From contig JAHHDT010000005.1 of the NCBI GenBank assembly GCA_019739225.1, forward strand, positions 868,001 through 932,000: a stretch of DNA of 64,000 nt, in the 5' to 3' direction. Below the pieces are notes generated by a model. The model was not told where the DNA came from and ran no database searches. It worked only from the letters and a program-made list of their open reading frames with translations. Numbering within the stretch: the first letter of the stretch is position 1; every line of letters begins with the position of its first letter. The position numbers and the translations under genes are program-made. Origin of the DNA: Aquamicrobium sp. Lineage in GTDB: Bacteria; Pseudomonadota; Alphaproteobacteria; Rhizobiales; Rhizobiaceae. Shown here piece by piece: positions 9,903-20,883 of the stretch.

Positions 9903-10739
9903 ATGAGCACCGCGTTGGCAGTGCATCACGGGCCGTTTGGTCGCGTGGCGCTGTACAATCTTGATCGTTCGCTGGCCCTGCATGCACACAGGGAAGGCCA
10001 TCTGATCTTTCACATCCAGGGCCCCGCCGCTTCCATCAGGATCGATGAGGACATCTACCCGCTGTCCGGCGGCCAAGCGGTGGCGATAAGCCCCTGGCAG
10101 CCGCACAACTACATGTCGCTGGATCACGACGAACCGTCGCTCTTTCTCACTCTCTACATAAAGCCGTTCTGGTTTCTCGAGGCGAGCCGCCAGGCCAATG
10201 CCGCTTTGCGCTTCGGGCGCAGCCCGATCGATGTGACTGAGCAGATTTGCCGCCTGTCGCTGCAGGTGTCGTCGGCAATGCTGGAAGACGCCGACGACAG
10301 CTTCGTCGCCGGCTATCTCTACGAACTGACGCAGGCCTGCTTCGACCAGTCCTGGCAATGGGTCGCGGAGGGGGCAACCTTCACCCGGTGCGCGCCGCCC
10401 GTGCGGGATTTCAGGGTGCGCAACTCGGTCAAGCTGATGCAGCATCGCGTCAGCGAGCGCATCGTCCTCGACGAAATCGCCAAGGACTCCGGCCTGTCGC
10501 GGCCGCACTTCTACAAGCTCTTCCGCCAGCAGGTGGGCATCACGCCCAATATCTACCTGAACACCTTGCGCATGGAGAGCGCGCTTCAGCGTCTGACGAC
10601 ATCGCACGACGCCGTTACGGATATAGGTCTCGATCTCGGCTTCTCGTCTCAGGCGAGCTTCACGCGCTTCTTCATCGCCAATGCGGGCATCGCTCCGAGC
10701 GACTATCGCCGCGTCGTCCATTTTGCCGGCGTCGCCTGA
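9903..10739 (+). CDS. AraC-family transcriptional regulator
   Basis: This is a 278-residue regulator and the only transcription factor inside the 23-kb cluster, so it is the likely local activator. The N-terminal cupin-like half binds the inducer (LALHAHREGHLIFHIQGPA, PLSGGQAVAISPWQPHNY). The C-terminal 100 residues hold the two helix-turn-helix motifs: IVLDEIAKDSGLSRPHFYKLF, and VTDIGLDLGFSSQASFTRFF followed by the family GIAPSDYRR end. The ORF track begins at 9822. The ATG at 9903 is preceded by AAAGGGAGGAGC and is preferred. The gene lies in the same direction between the dehydrogenase and the permease genes. Confidence 0.9.
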   Translation: MSTALAVHHGPFGRVALYNLDRSLALHAHREGHLIFHIQGPAASIRIDEDIYPLSGGQAVAISPWQPHNYMSLDHDEPSLFLTLYIKPFWFLEASRQANAALRFGRSPIDVTEQICRLSLQVSSAMLEDADDSFVAGYLYELTQACFDQSWQWVAEGATFTRCAPPVRDFRVRNSVKLMQHRVSERIVLDEIAKDSGLSRPHFYKLFRQQVGITPNIYLNTLRMESALQRLTTSHDAVTDIGLDLGFSSQASFTRFFIANAGIAPSDYRRVVHFAGVA

Positions 10740-10934
10740 CGGAAGGCATTTCCGCCGCTGACGGTCGGTTTTGGCGATGATTGGCGACAGCAAGAGACTG
10801 TCGGGTATGCGCGATCGCGCATCTTGCGCTTAGCTTGACGACGAACAGATGCGATGCGGCTCTAGGGAGGAGAGTATCGGCATGATCGGCAGTCGAGTGC
10901 GACCGTTGTCGGAAGACCGGTCCGGGAGGTCGGG

Positions 10935-11942
10935 TTGAGCGGCTTTGTCCAGCGCAACCCCATCTGGACGGTAATCATCGCCGTGCTCGTCGCCGCGTTC
11001 GTCTGGGCCGTGGTGGCACCCTGGCCGCCGGGCATGGAGGCGGTGGTCGGGCGCAAGCAGATCTTCCTCAATGCGCTTTTCAACGGCATCACGTTGGGCG
11101 CGCTCTATTTCCTCGTGGCAAGCGGCTTCACCCTCATCTTCGGCCTGATGAAGAACGTGAACCTCGCGCATGGTTCGCTCTATTTGCTGGGGGGCTACAT
11201 CGGCTACGAATTCGCGGAAGCGACGGGATCGTGGCTCGGAGCCTTCGTCGTTTCCTTCGTCATCGTGGCGCTGCTCGGCATCGTTCTGCAATATGTCGTT
11301 TTCCGGCGGATGGAGGGCGAGGACCTGCGCCAGACGCTGGTGACGATCGGCATCTCGATCGTGCTGGCCGATTTGATGCTGTGGCGCTGGGGGAGCCATT
11401 CCTACCAGATACTGTCGCCTGATTTCCTGAGCGGGCCGACCACGCTGCCCCTGATCGCGGGCGTACGCGGCGATGGCGAGATCGTCTATCTGAGATTCCC
11501 GGCGGTACGCATCGCCATTCTTGTCGCTTCCATCGTGCTCGGCGCGCTGATGTGGCTGGCGCTCAACAGGACCCGCATCGGCATGCTGATCCGCGCGGGT
11601 GTCGACGACCGCGACATGCTCGCCGCCTCTGGCGTACGTATCCAGTATGTCTTCGTGCTGGTCTTTGCCTTCGGCGCGGGTCTCGCGGGCATGGCAGGCA
11701 TCGTCGGCGGCACCTTCCAATCGGTGGCGGCCGGCGAGGACATGCGCTTCCTGCTTGCCTCGCTCGTCGTCGTTATCGTCGGCGGGATGGGATCGATCTT
11801 CGGGGCAGCGCTCGGCGCGCTGCTCATCGGCCTCGCCGAACAGCTCGGCTCGGTCTATGCGCCGACCTATTCGGTCGTTCTGACCTTCCTCATCATGGCG
11901 CTCGTGCTGGCATTTCGCCCGCAGGGCCTCCTGGGGCGCTGA
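10935..11942 (+). CDS. livH: LivH-type branched-chain amino-acid ABC permease
   Basis: This 335-residue inner-membrane permease has about eight hydrophobic segments. The first spans roughly residues 10-30 (WTVIIAVLVAAFVWAVVAPW), and later ones include NALFNGITLGALYFLVASGFTLIFGL. That segment and GLMKNVNLAHGSLYLLGGYIG are the classical LivH signature. The C-terminal end ALVLAFRPQGLLGR is also typical. The start appears to be TTG, with GGGAGG 6-11 bases upstream; no in-frame ATG precedes the first membrane segment. It is followed 3 bases after its stop by livM. Confidence 0.9.
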   Translation: MSGFVQRNPIWTVIIAVLVAAFVWAVVAPWPPGMEAVVGRKQIFLNALFNGITLGALYFLVASGFTLIFGLMKNVNLAHGSLYLLGGYIGYEFAEATGSWLGAFVVSFVIVALLGIVLQYVVFRRMEGEDLRQTLVTIGISIVLADLMLWRWGSHSYQILSPDFLSGPTTLPLIAGVRGDGEIVYLRFPAVRIAILVASIVLGALMWLALNRTRIGMLIRAGVDDRDMLAASGVRIQYVFVLVFAFGAGLAGMAGIVGGTFQSVAAGEDMRFLLASLVVVIVGGMGSIFGAALGALLIGLAEQLGSVYAPTYSVVLTFLIMALVLAFRPQGLLGR

Positions 11943-11945
11943 GCC

Positions 11946-13037
11946 ATGGCCGCGGTGGACCCGACCAGCGTTGAAAGAGGCAGGAGGGCGGCCAGGACCG
12001 GGCAGGCGTCTGACGTGCCGACCTGGCTCCAGGGGTTGCCCGTCTCATGGTGGGTCGTCGGCGTCATCCTTCTGTTCATGCCGGTGGTCGCCAATGATTT
12101 CATCCTGTTCCAGATCTTCGGCTGGGGCTTCATCCTCGGCATGATCGCGCTCAGCCTGATGTTCCTGGGTGGCTACGGCGGCATGGTCAGCCTCGCGCAG
12201 ATGTCGATCGCGGCACTTGCCGGCTACATGATCGCCATACTCGGCAGCAGCGGCGTCCAGACAATCAGCCTCAACTGGCCGTGGTGGCTGGCGATCCCGG
12301 TGGCGATCTTCATCGCGGCCGCATTCGCCACCATGATCGGCGCGCTCGCGGTACGCACCGAGGGCATCTACACGATCATGATCACGCTCGCGATCGCGGC
12401 CGCCTTCTTCTATTTCACGCGTCAGAACTACACCATCTTCAATGGCTATACGGGCTTTGCCAACGTGGTCCCGCCGGACCTGTTCGGCATCAACTGGCGC
12501 CGTTCCGTGCCGTTCTATTACCTGTCGCTCGCCTGCGCGGTCATCGCCTATTGCGTCGTCGTCTACGTGTCCCGTTCGCCGTTCGGACTTGCCCTGCAGG
12601 GCGTTCGCGACAATCCCCGCCGCATGGCCGCCCTCGGCTTCAACGTTTTCGCGCACCGCGTCTTCGCCTACACGTTTGCGGGCGCTATTGCCGCCGTCGC
12701 CGGCATTCTGATGGCCTGGCAGAACGCGCAGATATCGCCGGGCACGGCAGGCTTGCCGGCGGTCATCGACATCCTCGTCATCGCTGTCGTCGGTGGGATG
12801 AAACGGCCGATTGGCCCATTCATCGGCGCGCTGATCTACGTCGTGCTACGCACTTTCGCGCCGGACATCCTGCTTACCCTCGGCCTTTCGGGCGACCGTT
12901 TCAAGCTGCTGATCGGCCTCGGTTTCCTGGCCATCGTCTACTGGTCGCCCGACGGTGTGCTCGGGCTGTGGGAGCGCTGGCGTGCCCATCGGGCCAAGGC
13001 GGGTGATCCGCTGACAGGTGGCGGAGGCGCGCCATGA
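11946..13037 (+). CDS. livM: LivM-type branched-chain amino-acid ABC permease
   Basis: This is the second permease subunit, 363 residues with about nine hydrophobic segments. Family features are GGYGGMVSLAQMSIAALAGYM, ALAVRTEGIYTIMITLAIAA, and the cytoplasmic loop GLALQGVRDNPRRMAALGFN that couples to the ATPase. The last third contains AVVGGMKRPIGPFIGALIYV. The C-terminus is soluble and basic. The TGA stop overlaps the livG ATG (ATGA), so the two are translationally coupled. Together with LivH it forms the channel for the substrate delivered by the receptor at 7.3 kb. Confidence 0.9.
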   Translation: MAAVDPTSVERGRRAARTGQASDVPTWLQGLPVSWWVVGVILLFMPVVANDFILFQIFGWGFILGMIALSLMFLGGYGGMVSLAQMSIAALAGYMIAILGSSGVQTISLNWPWWLAIPVAIFIAAAFATMIGALAVRTEGIYTIMITLAIAAAFFYFTRQNYTIFNGYTGFANVVPPDLFGINWRRSVPFYYLSLACAVIAYCVVVYVSRSPFGLALQGVRDNPRRMAALGFNVFAHRVFAYTFAGAIAAVAGILMAWQNAQISPGTAGLPAVIDILVIAVVGGMKRPIGPFIGALIYVVLRTFAPDILLTLGLSGDRFKLLIGLGFLAIVYWSPDGVLGLWERWRAHRAKAGDPLTGGGGAP

Positions 13038-13835
13038 GCCCGGCCGCCAGCACCGTGGAACCGCGTAGCGTGGGCGATCTACTGAACGCGACCGGCAGCG
13101 GCAATGCGCTGGAACTGCGCGGTGTCACCCGCATGTTCGGTGCACTCGCGGCGCTGACCGATGTGACGCTGACCGTCAAGCCCGGCGAACGGCGCGGCGT
13201 GCTGGGCTCCAATGGTGCCGGCAAGACGACGCTGTTCAACTGTGTGACCGGCGATTTCCTGCCCACCTCGGGCACGATTCGCCTGTTCGGCGAGGACGTG
13301 ACCCGTTTTCCGGCACACGAACGCATCCGCCGCGGGTTGCGACGTACCTATCAGATTTCGCTGCTGTTCGGTGGCCTCACCGTTCTCGACAATGTCTACC
13401 TCGCCTGCCGGGGTGTTTCGCGCGGCCGCTTCTCGCTGGTGCGCCCGCGCCGCAACGACGCGCTGATGCAATCGGCTTTCGAACTCATTGAGGCAGTGCA
13501 CCTGAGCGACGTCGCCGAGACGCTGGTGGCCGAGCTTTCCTACGGCCAGCAGCGGCAGCTCGAAATCGCGCTGGCGCTGGCCGGCGCGCCGCGCTTCATT
13601 CTGTTCGACGAGCCTGCCGCCGGACTGTCACCGACCGAGCGCGCCGACCTTGTGACAATCCTGACCAGCCTGCCGCGACATATCGGCTTCATCATCATCG
13701 AACACGACATGGACGTCGCGCTGCGTGTCGCCGAAAGCGTTTCGATGATGCACAACGGCCGCATCTTCAAGGAAGGCCTGCCCAGCGAGATCGAGAACGA
13801 TCCCGAGGTGCAGGAACTCTACCTCGGAGGCGGCC

Positions 13836-13843
<8 letters not shown>
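13034..13843 (+). CDS. livG: LivG-type ABC transporter ATPase
   Basis: This 269-residue ATPase has Walker A GSNGAGKTT, a YQISLLFGGLTVLDN Q-loop region, signature LSYGQQRQLEIALALA, Walker B FILFDEPAAGLSP and the switch His in IIIEHDMDVAL. The end, DPEVQELYLGGG, is the usual LivG C-terminus. It has about 25 extra polar residues before the ATPase fold. It overlaps livM by 4 bp and the next gene by 8 bp, so all four transporter genes form one tightly coupled unit. Confidence 0.92.
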
Positions 13844-16049
<2,206 letters not shown>

Positions 16050-16053
16050 CAGC

Positions 16054-16884
16054 ATGGCGATACCGCGACAGCAAATCCTGGAAAAATTCCGCGCGATGAT
16101 CGCGCGAGGCGAGCCGATCATCGGCGGCGGCGCCGGAACGGGACTTTCCGCCAAGTGCGAGGAAGAAGGCGGCATCGACCTCATCGTCATCTACAATTCC
16201 GGGCGCTACCGCATGGCGGGTCGAGGCTCGCTTGCAGGCCTGCTTGCCTATGGCGATTCCAACGCGATCGTCGTTGATATGGCGCGCGAGGTGCTGCCGG
16301 TGGTGAAGCACACGCCCGTGCTGGCCGGCGTCAACGGTACCGATCCATTCCGTGTGATGGATGTCTTCCTGCCGGAGCTGAAGCGCCTCGGCTTTTCCGG
16401 CATCCAGAACTTCCCCACCGTCGGCATCATCGACGGCACCTTCCGCGCCAATCTGGAAGAGACCGGCATGTCCTACGGGCTCGAGGTCGACATGATCGCC
16501 AAGGCCCGCGCACTCGACATGCTGACGACGCCCTATGTCTTCAACGAGGACGAGGCGGCGGCCATGGCGCGGGCGGGTGCTGACATCATCGTTTGCCATA
16601 TGGGCCTGACAACGGGCGGCTCCATCGGCGCCGAGACTGCGCTGAAGCTGGAAGACTGCCCGGGGCTGATCGATGCCTGGGCCGAGGCCGCGCTGAAGGT
16701 CAATCCGGACGCGATCGTGCTTGCCCATGGCGGGCCGGTCGCGATGCCGGAAGACGCGGATTTCATCATGAAGAACACCGCCAATTGCCATGGCTTCTAT
16801 GGAGCCTCTTCGATGGAGAGGCTGCCGACCGAAGTCGCGCTTACCGAGCAGACCCGCCAGTTCAAGCGGATCAAGGGAAAATGA
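16054..16884 (+). CDS. TIM-barrel signal-transduction/PEP-hydrolase-like family protein
   Basis: This 276-residue protein belongs to the family annotated as phosphoenolpyruvate hydrolase-like or TIM-barrel signal transduction protein, which habitually accompanies UPF0261 genes. Visible features are the phosphate-type loop [21 protein letters not shown] near the N-terminus, [40 protein letters not shown], and the last strand [16 protein letters not shown]. It is presumably a metal-dependent C-C or P-O acting barrel enzyme, but no activity is established for the family. The ATG at 16054 follows the fusion gene's stop by 4 bases; the track's longer ORF reads into the upstream gene. Confidence 0.8.
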   Translation: MAIPRQQILEKFRAMIARGEPIIGGGAGTGLSAKCEEEGGIDLIVIYNSGRYRMAGRGSLAGLLAYGDSNAIVVDMAREVLPVVKHTPVLAGVNGTDPFRVMDVFLPELKRLGFSGIQNFPTVGIIDGTFRANLEETGMSYGLEVDMIAKARALDMLTTPYVFNEDEAAAMARAGADIIVCHMGLTTGGSIGAETALKLEDCPGLIDAWAEAALKVNPDAIVLAHGGPVAMPEDADFIMKNTANCHGFYGASSMERLPTEVALTEQTRQFKRIKGK

Positions 16885-16932
16885 CATGCCGATAGAATTC
16901 ATCACGTCGGCGCGTTCGCGGGAGGGACGAAA

Positions 16933-19734
16933 ATGACTGGACAGATCATCGGCCAGCTCATCCTGTGGCTCATCGCAGCCGTCATAGTCATCGCCATCAT
17001 CTACTGGGTGATGAACTGGCTCTACCGCCGGTCGACGAAGGAGATAGCCTTCGTGCGGACCGGCTTCCTCGGCGAGAAGGTGGTGATCGACGGCGGCGCC
17101 TTCGTCTGGCCCATCGTCCACGACGTAACACCGGTCAGCATGAACACGCTGGTGCTGGAGGTGGTGCGCAACAAGGACCAGGCGCTGATCACTCGCGACC
17201 GGATGCGCATTGATGTGGAAGCGGAGTTTTATGTGCGGGTGCGGCCGACACGCGAGGCGGTGTCTGTGGCGGCCTCCACGCTGGGCCGGCGGACGCTGGA
17301 CGCCAAGAACCTGCACGAACTGCTGGTCGGCAAATTTGAAAGCGCCATGCGCGCGGTCGCGGCCGAAATGTCTATGGGCGAGATGCACGAGCAGCGCGGG
17401 GTCTATGTCAGCCGCGTTCGCGAGGCGGCGCAGGAAGATCTATCCCGCAACGGCCTGGAGCTGGAGTCGGTCGCTATCGTCGACATCGACCAGACCGCGC
17501 TCGAATATTTCAACCCCTCGAACCGCTTCGATGCCGAAGGTCTGACGGCGCTCATCAAGGACATCGAGGAGCGTCGCACGCTGCGCAACGACATCGAGCA
17601 GGGTGCGATGATCCAGATCCGCACCCGCAACCTCGAGGCGGAGAAGCAGTCGCTCGAGATCGAGCGCGCCAGCGAAGAGGCAAGGCTGGAACAGGAACGC
17701 GACGTCGAGTTCCGGCGCGCCCACCAGCGCGCGCAGCTTGCCCGCGAACGCGCCGAACGCGATACCGAGGCCGAGAGTGCGCAGATCACCGCCCGCGAGG
17801 CCATCGAGCGCGCGCGCATTGCCAACGAGCAGTCGATAGCAGAAAGCCGCATCGCTTCCGAACGCGAGATCAGGCAGCGTGAGATCGAACGCCAGCGCGC
17901 GATCGACTCTGCCGAAATCACCACGCGCGAGGAGATCGAGAAGGCCCGCATCGCTCAGGAACGCGCGATCAAGGAAGCGCGCATCGATAACGAGAAGGAA
18001 ACACAAACCCGCGAAATCTCTCGCCAGCGCGAAGTCGATCAGGCCGAGATCGCAGCAAAGGAATCGACCGAGAAGGCCCGCATCGAACAGGAGCGCGCGG
18101 TCGCCGAAAGCCGCATCACGACCGAGCAGGACATTCGCCGGCGCGAGATCGAGCGTAGCCGCGCCATCGAAGAGGCAGAGATCGCCTCACGCGAGGCGAC
18201 CGAGAAGTTGCGTATTCTCGAAGCTGCCAACACGAACGAAGAGCGCATCGAGACGGACCGCAAGATCCGCGAGCTGGAGATCGGCAAGCAGAAGGCGCTG
18301 GAGGAAGCCGAGATCGCCGCGGGGCAAGCCACGGAGGCAGCCCGTATCGCGCGCGAAAAGAAGATCGCGGCCGAACGCATCGCCTACGAGCAGGAAACGC
18401 GCGAACGCGAGATCGCCCGCAACCGGGCCGTCGACCAGGCCGACATCTCGGCACGCGAGCTGATCGAAAGTGCCCGCATCGAGGTGGAAGCCAAGATCGA
18501 GCGCGAGCGCATCGACAGCGAACGCGGCACGCGCGAGCGCGACATCGAACGCCGGCAGATGCTGGACGAGGCGCAGGTTGCGGCCGACGAGGCGGTCGAG
18601 GCCGCCCGCATCGCGCAGAGGAAGATGCTCGACTTCGAGCGTATATCTGCAGAACAGGAGACACGCGAACGCGAGATCGAACGCCAGCGGATCGTGGAGG
18701 AGGCCAGCGAACGGCGCATCGTCGAGCTCGCCGCCAGGAAGAGCGAACGTGCCGAGGCGGACGCCAAGGTGCGGCAGGCCGAAATCCTGGCGCAGCGCGA
18801 CGTGGAGCGCAGCGACATCGCACGCCAGCAGGTGCTGGATGCGGCGAAGCTGGAGCGTCAGCGCGCGCTGGAACAGCTCGAGATCGCCCGCGTGCAGACG
18901 CTTCGCGAGGCCGAGATTGCTTCGAAAGAAGAGATCGAACGCGCCCGCATCGCATCCGAGCGCGGCCTCGACGAAGCCCGCATCGGTCACGAGACGGAGC
19001 GGCGCCGGCTGGAGGTCGAGCGCGAGCGCAATATCGAGAGCGCGCAGATGGAAAAGGCCATCGTGCTCTACCGCAAATCGCTGGAGGAATCGGCTGCCCG
19101 TGCCGAGGCCGACATTGCCAGAGCCCGCGCGGCCGAGGCCGAGGAGCAGATCAAGACCGCCCGCGAGACCGAGGAGGCCAACCGTCGCAAGAGCGTCGAT
19201 GTGCTGATGGCGGAGAAGCGCGCTCAGGAGGAAAAGATCGCCGCCGAGGCCGAGAAGGTCCGCCGCGCGGTCGAGGCCGAGGCGCAGAAGCTGCTCAACG
19301 AGGCCGAAAACGTGCTGTCCGATCCGGCGCGGCACTCGCTGTTCCGCCGCAAGCTGCTGGAGCATGTCGAAGGCATCGTTTCGGCCTCCGTCAAGCCGCT
19401 GGAGAAGATCCAGGACATCCGGATCATGCAGCTCGACGGCATCGCTGGCGGACACGGCGGCGAACGGGCCAACATGACCGACGAGGTCATCAACTCGGCG
19501 CTTCGCTATCGCGTCCAGGCGCCGTTGGTCGACAGCCTGCTAGCCGACATCGGCATCGAGGGCGGCAATCTGACGAAGCAGGGCGGTCTGATCCGCGAGG
19601 CGTCCGACCTGACGCGCATCGCCGGCGAGGTGCAGAAACAGCAGCGCTCTGGAGGTGACGGCGGCTCCAGCGATGGCGGGAGCGGGTCCGATGGCGGCGG
19701 CAAATCGTCGTCCGGTTCGCGGTCGAAGAAATAG
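16933..19734 (+). CDS. SPFH/flotillin-like membrane protein with seven 44-residue hendecad repeats
   Basis: This is a 933-residue flotillin-like protein. One membrane helix lies at residues 5-28 (IIGQLILWLIAAVIVIAIIYWV), then an SPFH/band 7 domain covers about 33-205 (KEIAFVRTGFLGEKVVIDGG, LEVVRNKDQALITRDRMRIDV). A very long charged coiled coil fills about 215-830. Residues 288-595 are seven consecutive repeats of exactly 44 residues, with the pattern R-E-x-I-E-x-A-R-I-A and Q-E-x-x-x-R-E-I-E-R. Bacterial flotillins are usually 450-700 residues, so this stalk is unusually long. The last 30 residues are Gly/Ser/Asp-rich and low-complexity. Such proteins make oligomeric membrane microdomain scaffolds or cages. 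Its presence inside a catabolic cluster is odd; it may organise the transporter or the hydroxylase at the membrane. Confidence 0.85.
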   Translation: MTGQIIGQLILWLIAAVIVIAIIYWVMNWLYRRSTKEIAFVRTGFLGEKVVIDGGAFVWPIVHDVTPVSMNTLVLEVVRNKDQALITRDRMRIDVEAEFYVRVRPTREAVSVAASTLGRRTLDAKNLHELLVGKFESAMRAVAAEMSMGEMHEQRGVYVSRVREAAQEDLSRNGLELESVAIVDIDQTALEYFNPSNRFDAEGLTALIKDIEERRTLRNDIEQGAMIQIRTRNLEAEKQSLEIERASEEARLEQERDVEFRRAHQRAQLARERAERDTEAESAQITAREAIERARIANEQSIAESRIASEREIRQREIERQRAIDSAEITTREEIEKARIAQERAIKEARIDNEKETQTREISRQREVDQAEIAAKESTEKARIEQERAVAESRITTEQDIRRREIERSRAIEEAEIASREATEKLRILEAANTNEERIETDRKIRELEIGKQKALEEAEIAAGQATEAARIAREKKIAAERIAYEQETREREIARNRAVDQADISARELIESARIEVEAKIERERIDSERGTRERDIERRQMLDEAQVAADEAVEAARIAQRKMLDFERISAEQETREREIERQRIVEEASERRIVELAARKSERAEADAKVRQAEILAQRDVERSDIARQQVLDAAKLERQRALEQLEIARVQTLREAEIASKEEIERARIASERGLDEARIGHETERRRLEVERERNIESAQMEKAIVLYRKSLEESAARAEADIARARAAEAEEQIKTARETEEANRRKSVDVLMAEKRAQEEKIAAEAEKVRRAVEAEAQKLLNEAENVLSDPARHSLFRRKLLEHVEGIVSASVKPLEKIQDIRIMQLDGIAGGHGGERANMTDEVINSALRYRVQAPLVDSLLADIGIEGGNLTKQGGLIREASDLTRIAGEVQKQQRSGGDGGSSDGGSGSDGGGKSSSGSRSKK
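17794..18717 (+). repeat. Seven tandem 132-bp (44-codon) repeats inside the SPFH gene
   Basis: Starting at the codon for Arg288, the protein can be cut into seven blocks of exactly 44 residues without a gap. Block openings are REAIERARIA, REEIEKARIA, KESTEKARIE, REATEKLRIL, GQATEAARIA, RELIESARIE and DEAVEAARIA. Since 44 equals four hendecads, this predicts a right-handed or straight coiled coil rather than a heptad one. The DNA copies are diverged, so it is an old protein repeat. Confidence 0.85.
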
Positions 19735-19743
19735 GAGCCGGCA

Positions 19744-20181
19744 ATGCCAAGGGTATTCGTCTCCACTGTCATCGATGCGCCGCCCGCCAGGGTTTGGGAG
19801 CGGATCAGGGATTTCAACGCGCTGCCGCGCTGGCATCCCCGCATCCGCGAAAGCCGCATCGAAAACGGCGAGCCTTCCGACAAGGTCGGCTGCGTGCGCG
19901 ATTTCACGCTGCAGAACGGCGACCGCCTACGCGAAAAGCTGCTCGGCCTGTCGGACTATGACATGTTCTGCACCTACGCGATCCTCGAAGGACCGATGCC
20001 GCTGACCGATTACGTCGCGACGTTGCGGCTGACCCCGGTAACGGATGGCGACCGCACCTTTGCCGAATGGTCGGCCGAGTTCGAGTGCGCCGACGAGGTG
20101 GCCGACGACCTCGTCGGGGGGATCGGCACCAATGTTTTCCAGGGCGGCTTCGACGCGCTCAAGCGGCACTTCGGGGGATAG
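19744..20181 (+). CDS. SRPBCC-family (MxaD/CoxG-like) protein, copy 1
   Basis: This 145-residue START/Bet v 1-like helix-grip protein opens with VFVSTVIDAPPARVWERIRDFNALPRWHP, the standard SRPBCC N-terminal strand, helix and WHP loop. It lacks the C-terminal membrane helix that true CoxG has. In molybdenum-hydroxylase clusters, SRPBCC proteins (CoxG and relatives) help recruitment or maturation; in other settings they bind hydrophobic ligands. It lies 9 bases after the SPFH gene and is a clear paralogue of the gene at 20422, sharing the block PSDKVGCVR. Confidence 0.83.
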   Translation: MPRVFVSTVIDAPPARVWERIRDFNALPRWHPRIRESRIENGEPSDKVGCVRDFTLQNGDRLREKLLGLSDYDMFCTYAILEGPMPLTDYVATLRLTPVTDGDRTFAEWSAEFECADEVADDLVGGIGTNVFQGGFDALKRHFGG

Positions 20182-20210
20182 GCGGATGCTTGCCGACGCT
20201 GCCTCTTTAC

Positions 20211-20382
20211 GTTGCCTCCCTCTGGCCTGCCGGCCATCTCTCCCACAAGGGGGGAGATCAGCCGTCGGCCGATCTTTCGCCAATCTCCAGCGTTGGAGAG
20301 GCAGCGCTGAGCGTGAAGCTGCCGATCTCCCCCCGTGTGGGGGAGATGGCCGGCAGGCCAGAGGGGGGCGCGAAGGAACGCG
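20211..20382. repeat. Intergenic palindromic element, copy 1 (rhizobial type)
   Basis: This is a pair of about 44-bp inverted arms, CTCTGGCCTGCCGGCCATCT... at 20217 and ...AGATGGCCGGCAGGCCAGAG at 20344-20363, separated by about 66 bp. It is closely related to the element at 24901 in both arms and in the flanks (TACGTTGCC before, GCGAAGGAACGC after). It fills the gap between the two SRPBCC genes within a same-strand cluster, so the transcript would fold it into a long hairpin. Confidence 0.85.
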
Positions 20383-20421
20383 GAGCATTCGGGAGTTGCG
20401 ATCACCCAAAGAGATCGCCCC

Positions 20422-20883
20422 ATGGTGAAGATCGTCAAATCCACCATCATGGAGGCGCCTGTCGAGGCCGTGTGGGAGGTGCTGCGCGACTTCAACGGCC
20501 ACGACCAGTGGCACCCGGCGGTCGCCGACAGCCACATCGAGCGCGGACAGCCCTCCGACAAGGTTGGATGCGTTCGCCGCTTCCATCTGGCCGATGGTTC
20601 GGAACTGCGCGAGCAGCTTCTGACCATGTCCGACATCGACATGGCGTTCTCCTATTGCCTGCTCGATACGCCGATCCCGCTGCTCAACTACGTCGCCCAT
20701 GTCCGTCTGATCCCGGTGACCGACGGTGACATGACGTTCTGGCACTGGGGGTCGCGCTTCGACACGCCGCCGGGCCGCGAAGCCGAGCTGCAGAAGCAGG
20801 TCGGCGAGGAAATCTACGAGGGTGGCTTTCACGCCGTCCGCGCCTTCATGGGGCTAGCGCCCGCATCGCAGGGAGGGGCCTGA
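20422..20883 (+). CDS. SRPBCC-family (MxaD/CoxG-like) protein, copy 2
   Basis: This is a 153-residue paralogue of the protein at 19744, with the same helix-grip layout: MVKIVKSTIMEAPVEAVWEVL, DFNGHDQWHP, QPSDKVGCVRRFHL. It ends in GLAPASQGGA. The ORF track starts at 20335 inside the palindromic repeat. The ATG at 20422 gives the right alignment with copy 1. Its stop overlaps the ATG of the FAD-subunit gene (TGATG), which ties it to the hydroxylase operon and supports a maturation or substrate-handling role for that enzyme. Confidence 0.85.
   Translation: MVKIVKSTIMEAPVEAVWEVLRDFNGHDQWHPAVADSHIERGQPSDKVGCVRRFHLADGSELREQLLTMSDIDMAFSYCLLDTPIPLLNYVAHVRLIPVTDGDMTFWHWGSRFDTPPGREAELQKQVGEEIYEGGFHAVRAFMGLAPASQGGA

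Noticed and set aside
17794-18717. CRISPR array or DNA-level tandem repeat
   Set aside because: The 132-bp units are diverged in DNA, lie in one continuous reading frame and show an 11-residue protein period; there are no spacers.
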